DNA from: Anaerolineales bacterium
GTDB lineage: Bacteria > Chloroflexota > Anaerolineae > Anaerolineales > UBA4823
Direction of reading: 5' to 3'
NCBI GenBank assembly: GCA_016929095.1
Contig: JAFGJM010000002.1
Coordinates: 1-64,000, forward strand
DNA length: 64,000 nucleotides
Part shown: piece after piece, positions 36,941-46,331 of the stretch
Position numbering within the stretch: position 1 is the stretch's first letter
How the letters are laid out: each line of letters starts with the position of its first letter
Position numbers and translations under genes: made by a program
Notes under the pieces: model-generated
Told to the model about the DNA's origin: nothing
Databases searched by the model: none
What the model saw: only the letters and a program-made list of their open reading frames with translations

Positions 36941-37420
36941 TTAACTCCTAACCCAATCGCCGCTTTTCCCGCCATGTTTCTCCAGCAATCGAATATCTTT
37001 GATCACCATCGTCTTTTCGACCGCTTTTGCCATGTCATACACAGCTAAAGCGGCAACCGAAACCGCTGTCAAAGCTTCCATTTCAACGCCTGTTTTACCA
37101 GTAGTGCTTACCGTCGCCAAGATGTGTATGCCGGGAAGGGTCTCATCCACTTCCAATTCCACCTGGATGTTCGTGAGCATCAACGGGTGGCATAAAGGGA
37201 TTAAATCCGGTGTACGCTTGGCTGCCATGATGCCGGCTAATTGTGCCACAGTGAGGACATCACCTTTCTTCATCAAACCCGATTGGATCAACCCCAGTGT
37301 TTCCGGTTTCATGACAACAAATCCTTCAGCGATGGCTATGCGCTCTGTATCAGCCTTATGGCCTACATTTACCATTTTGGCTTTCCCTAAATCATCAAGG
37401 TGTGAAAGTTTGTTGGACAT
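36941..37420 (-). CDS. moaC: Cyclic pyranopterin monophosphate synthase
   Basis: Second enzyme of molybdenum cofactor synthesis, working with MoaA. The 159 residues contain [58 protein letters not shown] and a C-terminal KHGGKSGDW, all typical. The start at 37420 gives the standard N-terminus ([19 protein letters not shown]); the frame runs 43 codons further but into ftsY upstream DNA. A TGCTATAAT box ends six bases before the ATG, which predicts a leaderless mRNA. It leads the moaC-moaD/E run; moaA is not in the window. Confidence 0.95.
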   Translation of the reverse strand: MSNKLSHLDDLGKAKMVNVGHKADTERIAIAEGFVVMKPETLGLIQSGLMKKGDVLTVAQLAGIMAAKRTPDLIPLCHPLMLTNIQVELEVDETLPGIHILATVSTTGKTGVEMEALTAVSVAALAVYDMAKAVEKTMVIKDIRLLEKHGGKSGDWVRS

Positions 37421-37426
37421 TCTCGA

Positions 37427-37435
37427 ATTATAGCA
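37427..37435 (-). promoter_or_regulatory. Extended -10 of moaC (leaderless type)
   Basis: On the minus strand TGCTATAAT ends six bases upstream of the moaC ATG. No Shine-Dalgarno lies between. Confidence 0.65.
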
Positions 37436-37466
37436 TCTTAACGACAATCCTCCATCAATCTCCCCA

Positions 37467-37475
37467 TGATATAAT
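37467..37475 (+). promoter_or_regulatory. Extended -10 of ftsY (leaderless type)
   Basis: TGATATAAT ends eight bases before the ftsY ATG, so transcription should begin at or within two bases of the start codon. It faces away from the moaC promoter 32 bases away. Confidence 0.65.
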
Positions 37476-37483
37476 TTGCGCCT

Positions 37484-38392
37484 ATGAATAATATATTGAA
37501 AAAATGGAAAGAAGGCCTTACCCGTACGAGTAAAGCCACTTTTGGTCAAATTGCCACCCTGGTGGGTGCCTCTGAGATTAACGACGCAACCTACGACGAA
37601 TTGGAAGCATTGTTGATCCAGGCAGATTTGGGTGTGGAAACCAGCCAGGAAATTTTAAAAAACCTGCAAATTACCCGTCAAAAAACCGGCATTACCAAAA
37701 CCGATGAACTGAAAGCTTCCCTACGTACAGAATTAAGAAACCGCTTATCCGCACCTCCGGAAATTTCATTGGATCAAAAACCCTCGGTTATATTAATTGT
37801 AGGAGTTAATGGTTCGGGGAAAACCACCACAATCGCAAAATTAGGGCAATGGTTCTCCAACCAGAGACTCCAAATTATTCTTGGCGCTGCAGATACATTT
37901 CGCGCCGCCGCGGTTGACCAACTTCAAATTTGGGCAAACAAGTTAAATTTACCAGTGATTGCCGGTCAAACCGGTGGTGATTCGGGTGCTGTCGCCTACG
38001 ATACCGTCCAGGCTGCCATATCCCGAAAAGCCGATATTGCCATCATCGATACCGCTGGCAGGTTGCACACTCGTTTTAACCTTATGGAGGAGCTTAAGAA
38101 AGTTCATCGTGTAGTCGGAAAGGCTCTCCCAGGCGCCCCTCACGCTGTTTGGCTGGTGATGGATGCCACCACCGGTCAAAATGCACTTCAACAAGCACGC
38201 GCTTTTAAACAAGCCGTGAATGTCAATGGAATAATCCTCGCAAAACTGGATTCATCTGCACATGGGGGGATGGTTTTTGCTATCCAGAATGAATTAGGTT
38301 TGCCTATATTATTTGCAGGATTAGGCGAAAAAATCGACGACCTTCAACCATTTGACCCGGATGCTTTTATAAGCGGCATTCTGGGAGAGTAA
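37484..38392 (+). CDS. ftsY: Signal recognition particle receptor FtsY
   Basis: Receives ribosome-SRP complexes at the membrane and delivers them to the translocon. The 302-residue protein has the NG domain: helical N part, then G motifs [10 protein letters not shown] (107-116), [23 protein letters not shown] and [12 protein letters not shown]. The acidic A domain is almost absent, as in many non-enteric bacteria. There is no Shine-Dalgarno; the extended -10 just upstream suggests a leaderless message. prfB follows 23 bases later. Confidence 0.96.
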   Translation: MNNILKKWKEGLTRTSKATFGQIATLVGASEINDATYDELEALLIQADLGVETSQEILKNLQITRQKTGITKTDELKASLRTELRNRLSAPPEISLDQKPSVILIVGVNGSGKTTTIAKLGQWFSNQRLQIILGAADTFRAAAVDQLQIWANKLNLPVIAGQTGGDSGAVAYDTVQAAISRKADIAIIDTAGRLHTRFNLMEELKKVHRVVGKALPGAPHAVWLVMDATTGQNALQQARAFKQAVNVNGIILAKLDSSAHGGMVFAIQNELGLPILFAGLGEKIDDLQPFDPDAFISGILGE

Positions 38393-38415
38393 ATCAGTAT
38401 TATTGGAGTTAATTC

Positions 38416-39538
38416 ATGCAAGACCTTATTGATCGTTTAACCGAAAGCCTGGAAAAAATTGACGACCTACGGGGGCGTCTTTGACTTACCTTCAAAGGAA
38501 GAAAGCTTAAAACGGATCACAATCCAATCTGAAAATCCAGACTTGTGGCAAGACCCCACCAATGCCCAGCAGACAATGAGACGTCTTGCCTCTTTGAAAG
38601 AAGAAGTTGAGTATTGGCAATCTATACGTCAAAAAGCCGCCGATGCATTGGAATTGGCATTGCTTGAAGATGAAACGCTTCGCCAAGAATTGGAAAAAGA
38701 AACCACATTTCTGGAAAAAGAGATAGCAAAAGAAGAATTTTTTGCTATGTTCACCGGAAGATTCGATTCGGGTAATGCCCTACTTGCCATCCACGCTGGC
38801 GCCGGGGGTACCGATTCGCAAGATTGGGCAGAAATGTTAATGCGTATGTATTTACGCTGGGCAGAAACTAACCACTTCGAAACGGAAATATTAGATACCA
38901 GCCTGGGCGAAGAAGCCGGCATTAAAAGTACCACCATCGCAGTGGATGGCAAATATGCCTATGGCTATCTCCACCCAGAGAAAGGTGTTCACCGACTGGT
39001 GAGGTTATCTCCCTTCGACGCCGCGCACCGCCGGCACACATCATTTGCCTTGGTGGAAGTTCTGCCTCAAGTTGAAGATGATCAATCGATCGAAATCAAT
39101 CCTAACGACTTACGTATCGATACATATCGTTCCGCCGGGGCGGGTGGTCAAAATGTCCAAAAAAATGATACCGCTGTCCGGCTTACCCACATACCTACGG
39201 GCATTGTTGTCACCTGCCAAAACGAACGTTCCCAAATGCAAAACCGCGAAAATGCCATGCGGGTTTTACGCGCCAGATTATTGGAGATAAAACAACAAGA
39301 ACAAGAAACGGAAATGGCGCATTTACGCGGGGAATTTCAAAAAGTCGAATGGGGCAGTCAAATTCGCTCCTATGTATTACACCCTTACCAGATGGTAAAA
39401 GACCACCGTACAGGTTATGAATCTGGTAATACTCAAGCAGTGTTAGATGGGGAAATCAATGGATTCATCCAGGCTTTCCTGCAATCAAAAATCGGCGAAA
39501 ATGGCAGCCAAGATATTTCTGCTCCTGAAGAGATATAA
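38416..39538 (+). CDS. prfB: Peptide chain release factor 2, made by programmed +1 frameshift
   Basis: Ends translation at UGA and UAA. The gene is in two frames. The first begins at ATG 38416 (GGAG upstream) and gives 22 residues, MQDLIDRLTESLEKIDDLRG then RL, before an in-frame TGA at 38482-38484. A +1 shift at CTT-TGA-C continues with DLPSKEESLK to the stop at 39538, for 373 residues in all. The internal Shine-Dalgarno-like GGGGGC lies just upstream of the slip site, as in most bacterial prfB. The stop-recognition tripeptide SPF (RLSPFD) and the catalytic GGQ (residues 243-245) are intact. Reading only one frame would miss the true N-terminus. Confidence 0.97.
38471..38485 (+). promoter_or_regulatory. 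prfB +1 programmed frameshift site
   Basis: GGGGGCGTCTTTGAC combines an internal Shine-Dalgarno-like run, the slippery CTT and the UGA-C context. Slow termination when RF2 is scarce favours the shift, so RF2 controls its own level. Confidence 0.95.
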
Positions 39539-39567
39539 ATTATGTAAGCGCTTATCCTAAAAACCAT

Positions 39568-42072
39568 ATGCCGCACACAACATACTGGGCATGTTTCGAT
39601 CGTTTGTTTATAAAAATCGTTTCTTCCATACTGGGCGTATTTTTATTGTCAGGATGCGCCACCCTTTCTGACCCCGAGGCAACGCAAATCTATCACACAG
39701 ACATGGTTGGTTCTATCGATGAAACCCATACACTCGAACAAACCATCCATACACGACAAACAAACATTGATAGCATTTTCTTATGGCTGCAATCTACACC
39801 CGATTCACCGACCCCGGCTGGAAAAATCACCTTTGAACTTTATAACCCTCCACAGGCAGAATCGCCGTATGCGGCAGCCTCTATCAAAGCCGGGACATTC
39901 CGTCCCGACCAGCCGATTCTCATCACCTTTCAGCCAAAAAACAAAGCATCATCCCATGATTATAAGCTGGTAATACAAGCAAAGGATTGCACAATTCAGG
40001 TTTTTGGCCGGGCTGAAGATAACTATGCCCCAGGCACTGCCATTCAGGATAGCACAGTTCTCCCTGGAGATATAGCTTTTCGCATAAAATATCTATACGA
40101 TCTCCAAACACTCTGGCACGATTTTTCTTCCCTCCTACCCCAATCCTGGCTAGTGGTTATCTTTTTTTTGTTTTGTTTCATCCCGGGTAGTTTTTTATTA
40201 TCCATACTAAAAATCAATCCGTTTTTTAATTCTGCCGAACGTATCGGTCTGACCGTAGCTGTTAGCTTGGCGTTGCCCGTTTTACTTATGGAATGGAGCT
40301 CCCTGCTTGATTTTCGATGGTCAAAAACCGGGGTTTGGTGTATCTATTTAACATTTGCGGTTATGTATAGTTTGCGGGGAATAATATACACTAAACGATA
40401 TATTGAACAAAAGCAATTTTTCCAAAATCCATCACAAATTTTAACCGCAGGATTAATAAACTGGTTACACCAAAATCGTTATCTCCTCGCTTTGTTTTTA
40501 ATATTCATATTCTCTCTTGCCATCCGTCTGATCATGATCCGGGATCTTGCAGCGCCTCCATGGGTGGATTCGGTTCATCATGCCCTGTTAACCCGCATCA
40601 TTATGGAACAAGGCCAGTTCCCCCAAACCTACAGTCCTTACATCAGCGCCGATAATGCCCGTTATCATCCCGGATATCATGTCATGTTGGCAGTTTTTCA
40701 ATGGCTGTCGGGTTTGGAAATGCAAACCGGAATGTTGCTTTTCGGACAGATATTGAATGCGTCTATCGTGTTAAGTGTTTTTTTATTTGCCTGCACGCTG
40801 ACAAAAAATCAAAAAACCGGTTTGTTTGCCGCATTAATCGCCGGCGTATTTACTCCCATGCCAGCGTATTACACCAGTTGGGGACGGTACACACAATTAG
40901 CAGGTCTCATCCTGTTACCGGCTGCGTTTGCCCTGATCCATTTCATCCTTTCTTCCAAATTTTCCCTTCTTCAAAACAAGCGCCAGCGCTTACGTATATT
41001 ATTTATGGCAAGTATAATCTGCGCCAGCTTATTCATTACCCATTACCGGGTAATCATCTTTTTAGCGCTGCTATTGATCGCGTTATGCTTGATCAATTGC
41101 CTTAGCCCAACCAGACATCGATATTATCAAAAGCCCTTCTCACACGACCTTCTGTTGATCCTCTCAATTGTGGTGATTTCAATAGCTCTTTCTTTCCCCT
41201 GGCTGCCTGGTGCATTGGCAGAATTTATTGTTCCCCGAATTGAATCCAGCCTGAAAGGAGATACAGCATTTGCCGGCCATTCCTGGTCATATCTCACAGC
41301 CGGATTGGGTACATGGACACTCTATCTGGCTATGGCAGGTATTATATTAGGCATTTTTACACGTAAGAAATTTACCTGGATTTTGGTTATTTGGGTCATA
41401 TCCCTTTTCCTGATGGCAAATATGAATATGCTGAAATTACCCATGTCTGGTTTTATCAATAATACGTCCGTGGAAATTGCTTTATTCTTACCTATCGCCG
41501 TTTTGGGGGCATATGGTTTTGTTCTATTAATAGAAATCATCGGTAAACGGCTGCGGGGTAATTGGGCGTTTGTTTTTAATGGTGTATTATGGATCGGTAT
41601 CATAGCCCTCACTTTTTACGGCGCATATAAAATAATCCCCATATTAAATCCCGATACCGTATTGGCTCGTCAGTCAGATATTCCTGCTATTCAGTGGATT
41701 GAAAAAAATATTCCAGCAGAGGAAACCATTGCTATCAATCCCTTCGCCTGGGGTTATGGGTTGTATACCGGTGCAGACGGCGGATTTTGGATTACCCCGC
41801 TTTCCGGAAGGAAAACCATGCCTCCGCCTCTGCTTTATGGATTCGATACGGAAGGTGAAATTTCCCAATATGTGACCCAATTAAGTAAAAATATTATAAT
41901 AAAAGGCAGTTATCCGGCTGCGTTATACGAACTCCTGATATCTGAAAATATCCATTATGTATACCTGGGCGCCAAAGGGGGCGTCTTTTCTCATCAAAAG
42001 CTGATAGAGAGCGGCTTGTATAATCTTATTTACAGTGAAAATGGGTCTTGGATCTTTGCTTTGGTTCGCTAA
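39568..42072 (+). CDS. Multi-pass membrane protein, GT-C glycosyltransferase-like
   Basis: An 834-residue protein. The N-terminus has a hydrophobic segment and lipobox LSGCATLS, followed by an exported beta-rich domain (~35-185) and then about a dozen hydrophobic segments. The first large loop after the second cluster of segments contains PPWVDSVHHALLTRIIMEQGQFPQTY and RYHPGYHVMLAVFQWLSG, the acidic/His loop pattern of GT-C enzymes that use lipid-linked sugars. The C-terminal part has IEKNIPAEETIAINPFAWG, reminiscent of the periplasmic domain of such enzymes. Specific activity is unknown. No Shine-Dalgarno is seen near the chosen ATG. It follows prfB by 29 bases. Confidence 0.7.
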   Translation: MPHTTYWACFDRLFIKIVSSILGVFLLSGCATLSDPEATQIYHTDMVGSIDETHTLEQTIHTRQTNIDSIFLWLQSTPDSPTPAGKITFELYNPPQAESPYAAASIKAGTFRPDQPILITFQPKNKASSHDYKLVIQAKDCTIQVFGRAEDNYAPGTAIQDSTVLPGDIAFRIKYLYDLQTLWHDFSSLLPQSWLVVIFFLFCFIPGSFLLSILKINPFFNSAERIGLTVAVSLALPVLLMEWSSLLDFRWSKTGVWCIYLTFAVMYSLRGIIYTKRYIEQKQFFQNPSQILTAGLINWLHQNRYLLALFLIFIFSLAIRLIMIRDLAAPPWVDSVHHALLTRIIMEQGQFPQTYSPYISADNARYHPGYHVMLAVFQWLSGLEMQTGMLLFGQILNASIVLSVFLFACTLTKNQKTGLFAALIAGVFTPMPAYYTSWGRYTQLAGLILLPAAFALIHFILSSKFSLLQNKRQRLRILFMASIICASLFITHYRVIIFLALLLIALCLINCLSPTRHRYYQKPFSHDLLLILSIVVISIALSFPWLPGALAEFIVPRIESSLKGDTAFAGHSWSYLTAGLGTWTLYLAMAGIILGIFTRKKFTWILVIWVISLFLMANMNMLKLPMSGFINNTSVEIALFLPIAVLGAYGFVLLIEIIGKRLRGNWAFVFNGVLWIGIIALTFYGAYKIIPILNPDTVLARQSDIPAIQWIEKNIPAEETIAINPFAWGYGLYTGADGGFWITPLSGRKTMPPPLLYGFDTEGEISQYVTQLSKNIIIKGSYPAALYELLISENIHYVYLGAKGGVFSHQKLIESGLYNLIYSENGSWIFALVR

Positions 42073-42087
42073 ATCATAACGATAATT

Positions 42088-42139
42088 AAAAAAAATCCTG
42101 AGATACAAAACAGATAAATCTGCAATTCAGTTCTCAGGA
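42088..42139 (-). terminator. Terminator after tRNA-Leu
   Basis: On the minus strand TCCTGAGA (42139-42132) pairs with TCTCAGGA (42103-42096), with an inner CAGAT/ATCTG pairing, followed by eight T. Confidence 0.85.
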
Positions 42140-42153
42140 ATTCGTCTCATTTG

Positions 42154-42235
42154 TGCGCTGGGAGGGAGTTGAACCCTCACGCCTTGCGGCACATGGCCCT
42201 CAACCATGCCTGTCTGCCAATTCCAGCACCAGCGC
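42154..42235 (-). tRNA. tRNA-Leu (anticodon GAG)
   Basis: Acceptor GCGCTGG pairs with CCAGCGC. The anticodon stem CATGG/CCATG encloses TTGAGGG, giving GAG, which reads CUC. The long variable arm TGCCGCAAGGCGT and T arm GAGGG-TTCAACT-CCCTC are typical of tRNA-Leu. CCA is not encoded. Confidence 0.96.
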
Positions 42236-42247
42236 CAGAGCATTGGT

Positions 42248-42275
42248 ATTATAATCGCCTCTGTTTCCTTGTCAA
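42248..42275 (-). promoter_or_regulatory. Promoter of tRNA-Leu
   Basis: On the minus strand TTGACA (42275-42270) and TATAAT (42253-42248) are 16 bases apart, a near-consensus pair about six bases before the transcript would begin. Confidence 0.88.
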
Positions 42276-42337
42276 GCAGATAGCTAAGGTGTATGATTTT
42301 ACATCGGCAATTGCATACATAATCAAAAGGAGTTGAG

Positions 42338-43351
42338 ATGCGCATCGTTCTGGACGCTATGGGAAGTGATACCTGTCCCGACCCCGAAATTGAGGCTTCC
42401 CTTGAAGCGGCAGATTTATTCGGGGATGAAATCATCCTGGTTGGTCCCGCAGATCGATTGGAAAGTAAATTAAAACAAAAAAAACCGGTTTATAAAGGCG
42501 TTAGGGTTGTGGACGCTACTGATGTTATTACTATGCAGGATAAGGGATTGGCGCTGGCATTGAAAGCCAAACGGAAAAATTCAAAAACATCCATGGCTAT
42601 TGGGATGGATCTCGTTCAAAACAAGGAAGCCGACGCTTTTGTAACCGCTGGTAATACAGGCGGCGCTCTCGCCACAGCTTTCTTTCGCCTGGGAGTTATT
42701 CCTGGAGTGGAACGTCCGGCGCTTAGCGGTCTTTTTCCGGTAAAGGGTGGACATTGTGTGGTATTGGATATTGGCGCCAACCCCGATTGCAAACCGGAAC
42801 ACCTGCTCCAATTTGCGATAATGGGCAGCATTTATGCAGAAAAGGTGTTGGGTAAATCTAAAGCCAAAATTGCCATCTTATCGAATGGAGAAGAACCAGG
42901 TAAAGGGAATTCATTAGTCAAAGAAGCGTTTCCGCTCCTGGAAACCAGTGGCTTGAATTTCATCGGTAATGTGGAAGGCAAAGAATTATTTGGCGGCGAA
43001 ACCGATGTGGCTGTGACAGATGGATTTACCGGAAATATCTTGTTGAAATCGAGTGAAGCGGTAGCAAAATTGATCACCGATATATTAAAAGAACAGATGA
43101 TGAAAAGTATGCGCACACAAATCGGCGGTTTACTGGCAAAACCTGCATTTAAAGAAATCAAACGCCTCATGGATCCCGGGGAAGTTGGCGCAGCGCCCTT
43201 ACTTGGAATCGATGGGCTGGTTTTTATCGGGCATGGTCGTTCAGATACGCATGCCCTGGTCAGCGCTATTCGGGTCGCCAGACAGGCAGTTTCCACCAAT
43301 TTGCTTGTCTCAATCCATGATGCCATCCAACAACAAATGACTGTTGATTAA
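42338..43351 (+). CDS. plsX: Phosphate acyltransferase PlsX
   Basis: Makes acyl-phosphate from acyl-ACP, the first step of the PlsX/PlsY phospholipid route. The 337 residues begin MRIVLDAMGSDTCPDPEIEA and include AFVTAGNTGGALATAFFRLG, LDIGANPDCKPEHLLQFA and GFTGNILLKSSEAVAKL, all typical. AAAAGGAG precedes the ATG. The usual neighbours rpmF, fabH or fabD are not nearby. Confidence 0.95.
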   Translation: MRIVLDAMGSDTCPDPEIEASLEAADLFGDEIILVGPADRLESKLKQKKPVYKGVRVVDATDVITMQDKGLALALKAKRKNSKTSMAIGMDLVQNKEADAFVTAGNTGGALATAFFRLGVIPGVERPALSGLFPVKGGHCVVLDIGANPDCKPEHLLQFAIMGSIYAEKVLGKSKAKIAILSNGEEPGKGNSLVKEAFPLLETSGLNFIGNVEGKELFGGETDVAVTDGFTGNILLKSSEAVAKLITDILKEQMMKSMRTQIGGLLAKPAFKEIKRLMDPGEVGAAPLLGIDGLVFIGHGRSDTHALVSAIRVARQAVSTNLLVSIHDAIQQQMTVD

Positions 43352-43410
43352 TAAAAATATTTAAATCGCTTTAACTCACCCATATATTATTAAAGATAAG
43401 GAAAGGTATC

Positions 43411-44154
43411 ATGCAAATTTACACCAATGAAAAATTGATCCGCCGATATACTCTAATTTCTCGAATTTGCCTCATTAGCGGTATGGTCATTCTAATAGGT
43501 GGTTTTTATGTGTCCATGAAATTTCCGGAACAGCAATCCATCGTCATCCTGGCTTTAATTTTGGGGTTTTTATTATCTCAAACCGGAATATTATTTACTA
43601 ATCGTTGGTCAAGACAACCTCGGTCGGATATTCAACTCAATCAGGCATTAAAAGGATTCGATAACAGATATTCCCTCTTTCACTTTTATACCCCCGCATC
43701 CCATTTTTTAATCGGCCCAGCCGGATTGTGGATTCTCCTCCCCCGGTTTCATAAAGGGACTATCACTTATTCCAAAGGAAAATGGCATCAAAAAGGAGGC
43801 AACTTATACTTAAAAATGTTTGCTCAAGAGGGATTGGGTCGGCCTGATTTGGAAATTGAGAATGAAAAAGATTTAATTCTCAAGTACCTAAAAAAGATAA
43901 TCCCCGATATAACCGTTCCCGAAATCAACGCCGCATTGATTTTTACCAACGATAAAACCGTAATTGATGTACGAAACGATCAAAATGCTCCGGCTGTCAC
44001 ACTTTCATTGAACAAATTAAAAGATCATCTTCGCAAAGTAGCTAAAAACAAACCCATTTCGATGGATAAAGCACAAGAGATCCAGCTAAAAGTTATCTCG
44101 GATAAAGGATTAGAAAAGTCCTCGGATGATCAACATGACGCCGAAAAGGATTAA
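43411..44154 (+). CDS. Two-pass membrane protein with NERD-like cytoplasmic domain
   Basis: A 247-residue protein with two adjacent membrane segments (~17-35 and ~43-62) and a soluble C-terminal part. The soluble part has LIGPAGLWILLPRFHKG and later NAALIFTNDKTVIDV, an arrangement similar to the nuclease-related domain (NERD), but the acidic/Lys nuclease residues are not clear, so a structural role is just as likely. The C-terminus is charged. AAGG precedes the ATG. The last 45 bases overlap a small membrane-protein gene on the other strand. Confidence 0.6.
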   Translation: MQIYTNEKLIRRYTLISRICLISGMVILIGGFYVSMKFPEQQSIVILALILGFLLSQTGILFTNRWSRQPRSDIQLNQALKGFDNRYSLFHFYTPASHFLIGPAGLWILLPRFHKGTITYSKGKWHQKGGNLYLKMFAQEGLGRPDLEIENEKDLILKYLKKIIPDITVPEINAALIFTNDKTVIDVRNDQNAPAVTLSLNKLKDHLRKVAKNKPISMDKAQEIQLKVISDKGLEKSSDDQHDAEKD

Positions 44155-44343
44155 TGGAATACCAATAATCAATCCAACAATTGTCACACTAACCAGGACG
44201 CCAGCAATCATCAATATCAGACCCAATATAATCGCTAACAGCCTGCCGGTCATACCAACAATCATTGCTAATAACTCCCATATCCACCAAAATGGGAGAA
44301 GATACCAGGGGACACGGCGTGTTTTTTTCTTATTACTACTCAT
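44110..44343 (-). CDS. Small two-pass membrane protein
   Basis: Only 77 residues, with a basic N-terminus (MSSNKKKTRRVPW) and two hydrophobic segments rich in Ile, Leu and Gly (LLAIILGLILMIAGVLVSV and GLIIGIPLILFGVMLII). GAGGAG lies seven bases upstream of the ATG at 44343, the main support for this being a real gene. It overlaps the 3' end of the convergent NERD-like gene by 45 bases. Similar short proteins exist in many Anaerolineae-type genomes, as far as I recall, but no function is known. Confidence 0.6.
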   Translation of the reverse strand: MSSNKKKTRRVPWYLLPFWWIWELLAMIVGMTGRLLAIILGLILMIAGVLVSVTIVGLIIGIPLILFGVMLIIRGLF

Positions 44344-44366
44344 AAAAAAACTCCTCAACAGGGATT

Positions 44367-44397
44367 AGCCAGCCATCCGGATTTTGGATGACTGGCT
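44367..44397. repeat. Inverted repeat between convergent/tandem small genes
   Basis: AGCCAGCCATCC (44367-44378) pairs with GGATGACTGGCT (44386-44397) with one C-A mismatch on the plus strand (G-T on the minus strand). A second short palindrome AACAG/CTGTT lies at 44401-44417. There is no U-run on the minus strand, so it is not a clear terminator. Confidence 0.6.
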
Positions 44398-44479
44398 TTC
44401 AACAGTGCAGTACTGTTAATCAATTCTACGAAATATCAACTATTTGGTTGCTTATTCCAGCAATAAAAATAAAAAATTG

Positions 44480-44950
44480 TTAGGTCTTCCCCTTAAGAAA
44501 CTCTTCAATATTAACCGGCAGCCCTTTGGCACCGTCTAATTCGGCGTAGATCATGGTTGAATCGCGTAAATCCGCCTGCCATAAATTAGCTCCTGTAAGA
44601 ATGGCGCCCCGTAAATTGGCACCGCGCAGATCGGCTTTCCGTAAATCTGCGCCTCCCAGGTCCACTGTTCGTAAATCAGCTCCCGAGATATTGGCTTCAT
44701 ACAAAGTGGCGTTAGACAAGGTAGCTTCAGACAAATCAGCATAAGCCAGGTTGGCTCTCGTAAGATTTGCCTTGCTGAGGTCTGACTGGCTTAGATTGGT
44801 ATTATTCAAATTTGCAAAGGAAAGATCTGCTTCTGCTAAACATAGTCCGTATAGATTCACATCACTTAGATCGACACCTCTTAGTATCACACCTTTTCCT
44901 TGGCTTGTGGCTATGATCTTGATCACATCCAGACGGGTCAATTCACTCAT
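44480..44950 (-). CDS. Pentapeptide repeat protein
   Basis: A 156-residue protein with about 20 tandem A(D/N)Lxx units (for example ANLRGAILTGANLWQADLRD), which fold as a right-handed square beta-helix. Some such proteins mimic DNA and protect gyrase, but most have no known role, and nothing here points to one. A short N-terminal helix (MSELTRLDVIKIIATSQGKG) precedes the repeats. AGGAGAGG precedes the start. No signal peptide is seen. Confidence 0.9.
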   Translation of the reverse strand: MSELTRLDVIKIIATSQGKGVILRGVDLSDVNLYGLCLAEADLSFANLNNTNLSQSDLSKANLTRANLAYADLSEATLSNATLYEANISGADLRTVDLGGADLRKADLRGANLRGAILTGANLWQADLRDSTMIYAELDGAKGLPVNIEEFLKGKT

Positions 44951-45203
44951 TTTCCTCTCCTAAAATGTTGATTATTCATTTCAGTTTACGCCTCATTTCC
45001 TACCTGATATTATATGTTTAAACAGAAAAAAAAGACCAATAATCCCTCAAAATCTAAAAAATATTTCGATTGGTGAAAAAGCGTTCCTATTCATTATATA
45101 CCAGAGAAGGTCGTTCTCCGAACAAACACCGCACAAAATATCATGATCTATTTTACAGTGCTGGTAGAATGCAAGAAACATAAAATTCGGAGGTTTGATT
45201 TTC

Positions 45204-46319
45204 ATGATACAGCTAAAAGCAAGTTATATGGAGTTAATGGGTTCAAGTTATGAAATCGGAAATAAGCTTGGGCAAATAATAAATAATAATCTCCCGCAAA
45301 AAGCCTTGCAAACCTCCGGCGGGAAGCATTTCAAGGCAGACGATATGTCGCATGCTCGAACGCTATTCGACCGCTGGTGTCCCGGATTGAATGAAGAAAT
45401 TCAGGGTTTTGCCGATGCTTTAGGATTTGATCCGGCACAAGCAACCTATTATTCCATGACTTATTTAATTCCGAGGTGTTCCCAGATAGCTCTTTTGCCT
45501 GGGTTGTCAGAAAACGGACACGTGTTGTTGGCGCGAAATTATGAATTTTCCCATCAGTTCGAGGATTTTATACTAACAAGAACCGGCGTTGAAGGGAAAT
45601 ATATTCATCTGAGTACCAGTGTCATGCAATTCGGCAGGGATGAAGGGTTGAATGAATGTGGATTGGCGGTCAGTATGAGTTCCTGTGGCTTTCCGGTTGG
45701 GGGCTTAGAGCTAATGCGGAAACCCGCCTTGCGTGGATTACAGTTTTGGGCAGTTATTCGAACATTACTCGAAAACTGCAAAGATGTCGGTGAAGCCATT
45801 TCATTTGTTAGAGATATACCCATCGCTTACAATATAAATCTTTTGCTGGCTGACCGTTCAGGCAGCGCTGCCCTGGTTGAGACCCTGGATGGTAAAATGG
45901 CAATTAAGCAGATAGATAAAACGGCCGAGCCACAATATCTGCATGCTACAAACCATGTGCATCTACCAGAGTTAAAGCAATATGAGCCAATGGTTATGAG
46001 GCATTCCAAGCAAAGATATGAATTCATTTCTCAATATTTGAATAGAGCAACCCCACTCACCATAGACGATCTAAAAACATTATTGCTTGGGAAATTTCCC
46101 CATGGTTTATGCTGTCATTATTATGACGAATTTTTTGGAACAACTAAAAGTATAATTATGGATTTGGATGATGGAAAAATCGAATGTTGTTGGGGAGGAT
46201 TGGCGAGCAACGGTTGGAAGAAGCTCGATATTTCTCAACCTCTGGATAACCATACAAAATCGATTGAAATTATGCAAGAGGTATCTCAACCCGGAATTTT
46301 CGATCTTATACCAGAATAA
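45204..46319 (+). CDS. C45-type (acyl-CoA:6-APA acyltransferase-like) Ntn hydrolase
   Basis: A 371-residue protein of the self-cleaving amidohydrolase family that includes penicillin acyltransferase and choloylglycine-type hydrolases. The probable nucleophile is the Cys in YLIPRCSQIALL, followed by ENGHVLLARNYEFS, the usual pattern in which a residue pair in (A)RNxD/E binds substrate. NECGLAVSMSSCGFP and GSAALVETLDGKMA also fit. The substrate is unknown: a beta-lactam, an acyl-homoserine lactone or a peptide are all possible. CGGAGG lies 10 bases before the ATG at 45204. The AraC-family gene follows 12 bases later and may control or be controlled with it. Confidence 0.82.
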   Translation: MIQLKASYMELMGSSYEIGNKLGQIINNNLPQKALQTSGGKHFKADDMSHARTLFDRWCPGLNEEIQGFADALGFDPAQATYYSMTYLIPRCSQIALLPGLSENGHVLLARNYEFSHQFEDFILTRTGVEGKYIHLSTSVMQFGRDEGLNECGLAVSMSSCGFPVGGLELMRKPALRGLQFWAVIRTLLENCKDVGEAISFVRDIPIAYNINLLLADRSGSAALVETLDGKMAIKQIDKTAEPQYLHATNHVHLPELKQYEPMVMRHSKQRYEFISQYLNRATPLTIDDLKTLLLGKFPHGLCCHYYDEFFGTTKSIIMDLDDGKIECCWGGLASNGWKKLDISQPLDNHTKSIEIMQEVSQPGIFDLIPE

Positions 46320-46331
46320 TGGTGAACAATT

